The notes under the pieces were generated by a model, which saw only the letters and a program-made list of their open reading frames with translations, did not search any database and was not told the origin of the DNA. From assembly GCA_016934605.1 (NCBI GenBank), contig JAFGSO010000426.1, forward strand, positions 1 through 7,252: a stretch of DNA of 7,252 nucleotides, in the 5' to 3' direction. Every line of letters starts with the position of its first letter. Position 1 is the stretch's first letter. This document shows, piece after piece, positions 5,937 through 7,252 of the stretch. A program made the position numbers and the translations under genes. Origin of the DNA: Calditrichota bacterium (GTDB lineage Bacteria; Calditrichota; Calditrichia; RBG-13-44-9).

Positions 5937-6809
5937 TTACATTGTACCGGGACGGTCAAAAAGAGCCAAAATTATTCCGGCCAGAATAAAAATTGCGCCT
6001 ATATAAAACATGCCGTACGGTTGCTCACCAAAAAACCAGAATGCCAGTACAGAGGCAATAATCGGTTCACCAAGAATACTGAAATTGACTTTGTATACCG
6101 GTAATTTTCGTGCTGCCCAGTTTATAAGACTATGTCCAATGCCTGTTGGAATAATAGCCAGCAACAACATGATCCCATGGATTTCCGGCGGGTAATGGTA
6201 AAATGAATGGCCGAAGAGGATTACCAGAATAAACAACATGAAAGTAGCAGCGGCATACACTGCAATAAGATAGGGAATCAGCTGGACCTGCTCCCGCTGA
6301 TGACGGGCAATAAGCACATAGAGAGTCACAAACAGAGCACTGGCCAGAGCCAGCATATCCCCGACAAATTTCCCGTCGAAACTCAGAACATCCTGGCCGG
6401 CGATAATTACGATTCCGAAAAAAGTTAAAATAGCAGCCACCACTGCAATCCAGCTCCCCTTCTCTTTCAGAACAAGCGGCGACAGAAGCAGGGCAAATAC
6501 GGGATGAGTAGATTCAAGAATCAGCGAGTGGGAAATCTTGGTCAATTGGATAGAGGCAATCCATGTGGCAAAGTGCAGAGCCAGTAATATTCCGGCCAGA
6601 ATAATTAAGCCGCGACTTTGACGCTTCAGCCGGCGGAATCGTAGAAGTCCGGGAGATGCAATTACCTGATAGATCAATAAAAGCAGAGTGCTCCAGAACA
6701 TTCTATAAAAGGCGATAACCAGTGCTGGTGTGTCACCACACCATCGTATAAAAATAGATGCCCATGAAACGGCAATAACTGCCAATATGAGTCCTGCGTA
6801 AGCCGGCAT
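5937..6809 (-). CDS. EamA/DMT-family inner-membrane transporter
   Basis: This 290-residue very hydrophobic protein has about ten membrane segments in two EamA repeats (roughly 5-137 and 148-285), the standard drug/metabolite transporter layout. Typical signatures are visible at the end of each repeat: ESTHPVFALLLSPLVLKEK (98-116) in the first and LGEPIIASVLAFWFFGEQP (246-264) in the second, each placing a Glu and a small-residue helix before a charged loop. A short Arg/Lys-rich loop (57-66) follows the second helix, consistent with a cytoplasmic loop. Substrate cannot be read from sequence; members export amino acids, metabolites or drugs. It is the first gene of a likely two-gene operon with the radical SAM gene downstream. 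The ATG at 6809 has only a modest GGTGA ribosome site about eight bases upstream. Confidence 0.87.
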   Translation of the reverse strand: MPAYAGLILAVIAVSWASIFIRWCGDTPALVIAFYRMFWSTLLLLIYQVIASPGLLRFRRLKRQSRGLIILAGILLALHFATWIASIQLTKISHSLILESTHPVFALLLSPLVLKEKGSWIAVVAAILTFFGIVIIAGQDVLSFDGKFVGDMLALASALFVTLYVLIARHQREQVQLIPYLIAVYAAATFMLFILVILFGHSFYHYPPEIHGIMLLLAIIPTGIGHSLINWAARKLPVYKVNFSILGEPIIASVLAFWFFGEQPYGMFYIGAIFILAGIILALFDRPGTM

Positions 6810-6823
6810 TATAGGGTCACCAC

Positions 6824-6852
6824 TTGACTGTTGGCTGTATTATCATTATAAT
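6824..6852 (+). promoter_or_regulatory. Near-perfect sigma-70 promoter for the 60-residue ORF
   Basis: TTGACT at 6824-6829 is followed after exactly 17 bp by TATAAT at 6847-6852. That is five of six bases of the -35 consensus and all of the -10. Transcription would begin near 6859-6860, giving a leader of about 84 bases before the ATG at 6943. It lies only 15 bp from the transporter start on the other strand, so the two promoters probably overlap. Confidence 0.65.
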
Positions 6853-6930
6853 TGAAAAAATATAGTTAATCATTGAAATGAATCCAATGGGGTATTATTC
6901 CAATAAAATAAAGATCTCACATTAAAATGA

Positions 6931-6937
6931 AGAGAGG
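6931..6937 (+). promoter_or_regulatory. Shine-Dalgarno site of the 60-residue ORF
   Basis: AGAGAGG lies five bases before the ATG at 6943. This strong site and the upstream promoter are the main evidence that the short ORF is a real gene. Confidence 0.7.
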
Positions 6938-6942
6938 AAAAT

Positions 6943-7125
6943 ATGGATTTTAATGAACTTGCGCTTGAATTTGTAAAAATTTATTATTCCTGTCATCCTC
7001 AAGGATTGCCCGAAGACAAGGAAAAAGCTTTTCAGGAAATAAACAGTCTCCATGGCAAATATAAGTCCCAGCTTATCGATAAAGCTACCCGGAAAAGTGA
7101 AGATTTTTTCAGCGATAAGTTGTAA
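6943..7125 (+). CDS. Small hypothetical protein, 60 residues
   Basis: I do not recognise the family. The protein is short, charged and predicted soluble: no signal peptide or membrane segment, a first helix-like stretch (MDFNELALEFVKIYYSC), a break at HPQGLPED (18-25), then a Lys/Glu/Asp-rich helical second half ending in FFSDKL. It has one cysteine (Cys17) and no metal-binding or DNA-binding motif that I can see. It looks like a two-helix hairpin, the sort seen in small regulatory or adaptor proteins, but that is inference. It has its own near-consensus promoter (6824-6852) and a good ribosome site (6931-6937), so it is very likely expressed as a single gene. The next 127 bases downstream hold no further gene. 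Confidence 0.7.
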   Translation: MDFNELALEFVKIYYSCHPQGLPEDKEKAFQEINSLHGKYKSQLIDKATRKSEDFFSDKL

Positions 7126-7219
7126 TCAGCAGAAAATTAAACATCCTGAAAAGAACAAATAAATATTAGCCTGGTTAATTCACAAACATTCACATCATTA
7201 TACCATACATTGATCTTTG

Positions 7220-7252
7220 TCTCTGTGTTCTCTGTGTGCTCTGAGGCTATTA
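7220..7252. repeat. Period-9 CTCTGTG-type repeat, cut by the window end
   Basis: TCTCTGTGT (7220-7228) is followed directly by TCTCTGTGT (7229-7237) and the diverged GCTCTGAGG (7238-7246). The wording resembles 'CTCTGTGTTCTCTGTG...' intergenic repeats seen in many environmental bacterial genomes, which usually sit between genes and often pair with an inverted partner. The partner, if present, lies beyond the window. Confidence 0.6.

Overview
The window looks like a bacterial chromosome segment of moderate G+C. It has ordinary bacterial gene structure: Shine-Dalgarno sites, short operons and a canonical sigma-70 promoter. No taxonomic marker is present. The two-step citrate-cleavage genes and the 'CCACCAAGG...CTTCGTGTC' type intergenic repeats are reminiscent of uncultured or anaerobic lineages of the FCB/Nitrospirae/Aquificae sort, but that placement is weak inference.

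Left part (1-3364, all minus strand). A gene cassette reads right to left: an ATP-grasp acyl-CoA synthetase large subunit (3081-1534), its CoA-binding/catalytic-His small subunit (1516-605), then the start of a citryl-CoA lyase/citrate-synthase-fold protein (359 to beyond position 1). Together they best fit citryl-CoA synthetase (CcsA/CcsB) plus citryl-CoA lyase (Ccl). That is the two-enzyme version of ATP-citrate lyase, which cleaves citrate to acetyl-CoA and oxaloacetate in the reductive TCA cycle. The large subunit carries a C-terminal extension with eight cysteines in a two-cluster ferredoxin-like pattern, which an ordinary SucC/CcsA core does not have. It is the most interesting protein feature here. 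Two ~192-bp direct repeats about 94% identical lie upstream of ccsA and upstream of ccl, so they bracket ccsAB exactly and separate it from ccl.

Middle (3365-4597). A plus-strand lipoate-protein ligase (LplA) follows, possibly preceded by a 25-codon ORF with a good ribosome site. It converges with the next operon across a 100-bp gap that has no convincing terminator.

Right part (4598-7252). A minus-strand pair, an EamA-family membrane transporter followed by a radical SAM protein with a B12-binding-like N-terminal domain, has a 64-bp gap and is probably one transcript. Divergent from it, a near-perfect sigma-70 promoter (TTGACT-17-TATAAT) drives a 60-residue orphan protein with a strong ribosome site. 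The window ends inside a period-9 CTCTGTG-type repeat.

Functional links: the ccs/ccl genes form one pathway. LplA serves lipoyl-dependent 2-oxoacid dehydrogenase or glycine-cleavage complexes and is only loosely related through central carbon metabolism. The transporter/radical SAM pair has no evident connection to the rest.
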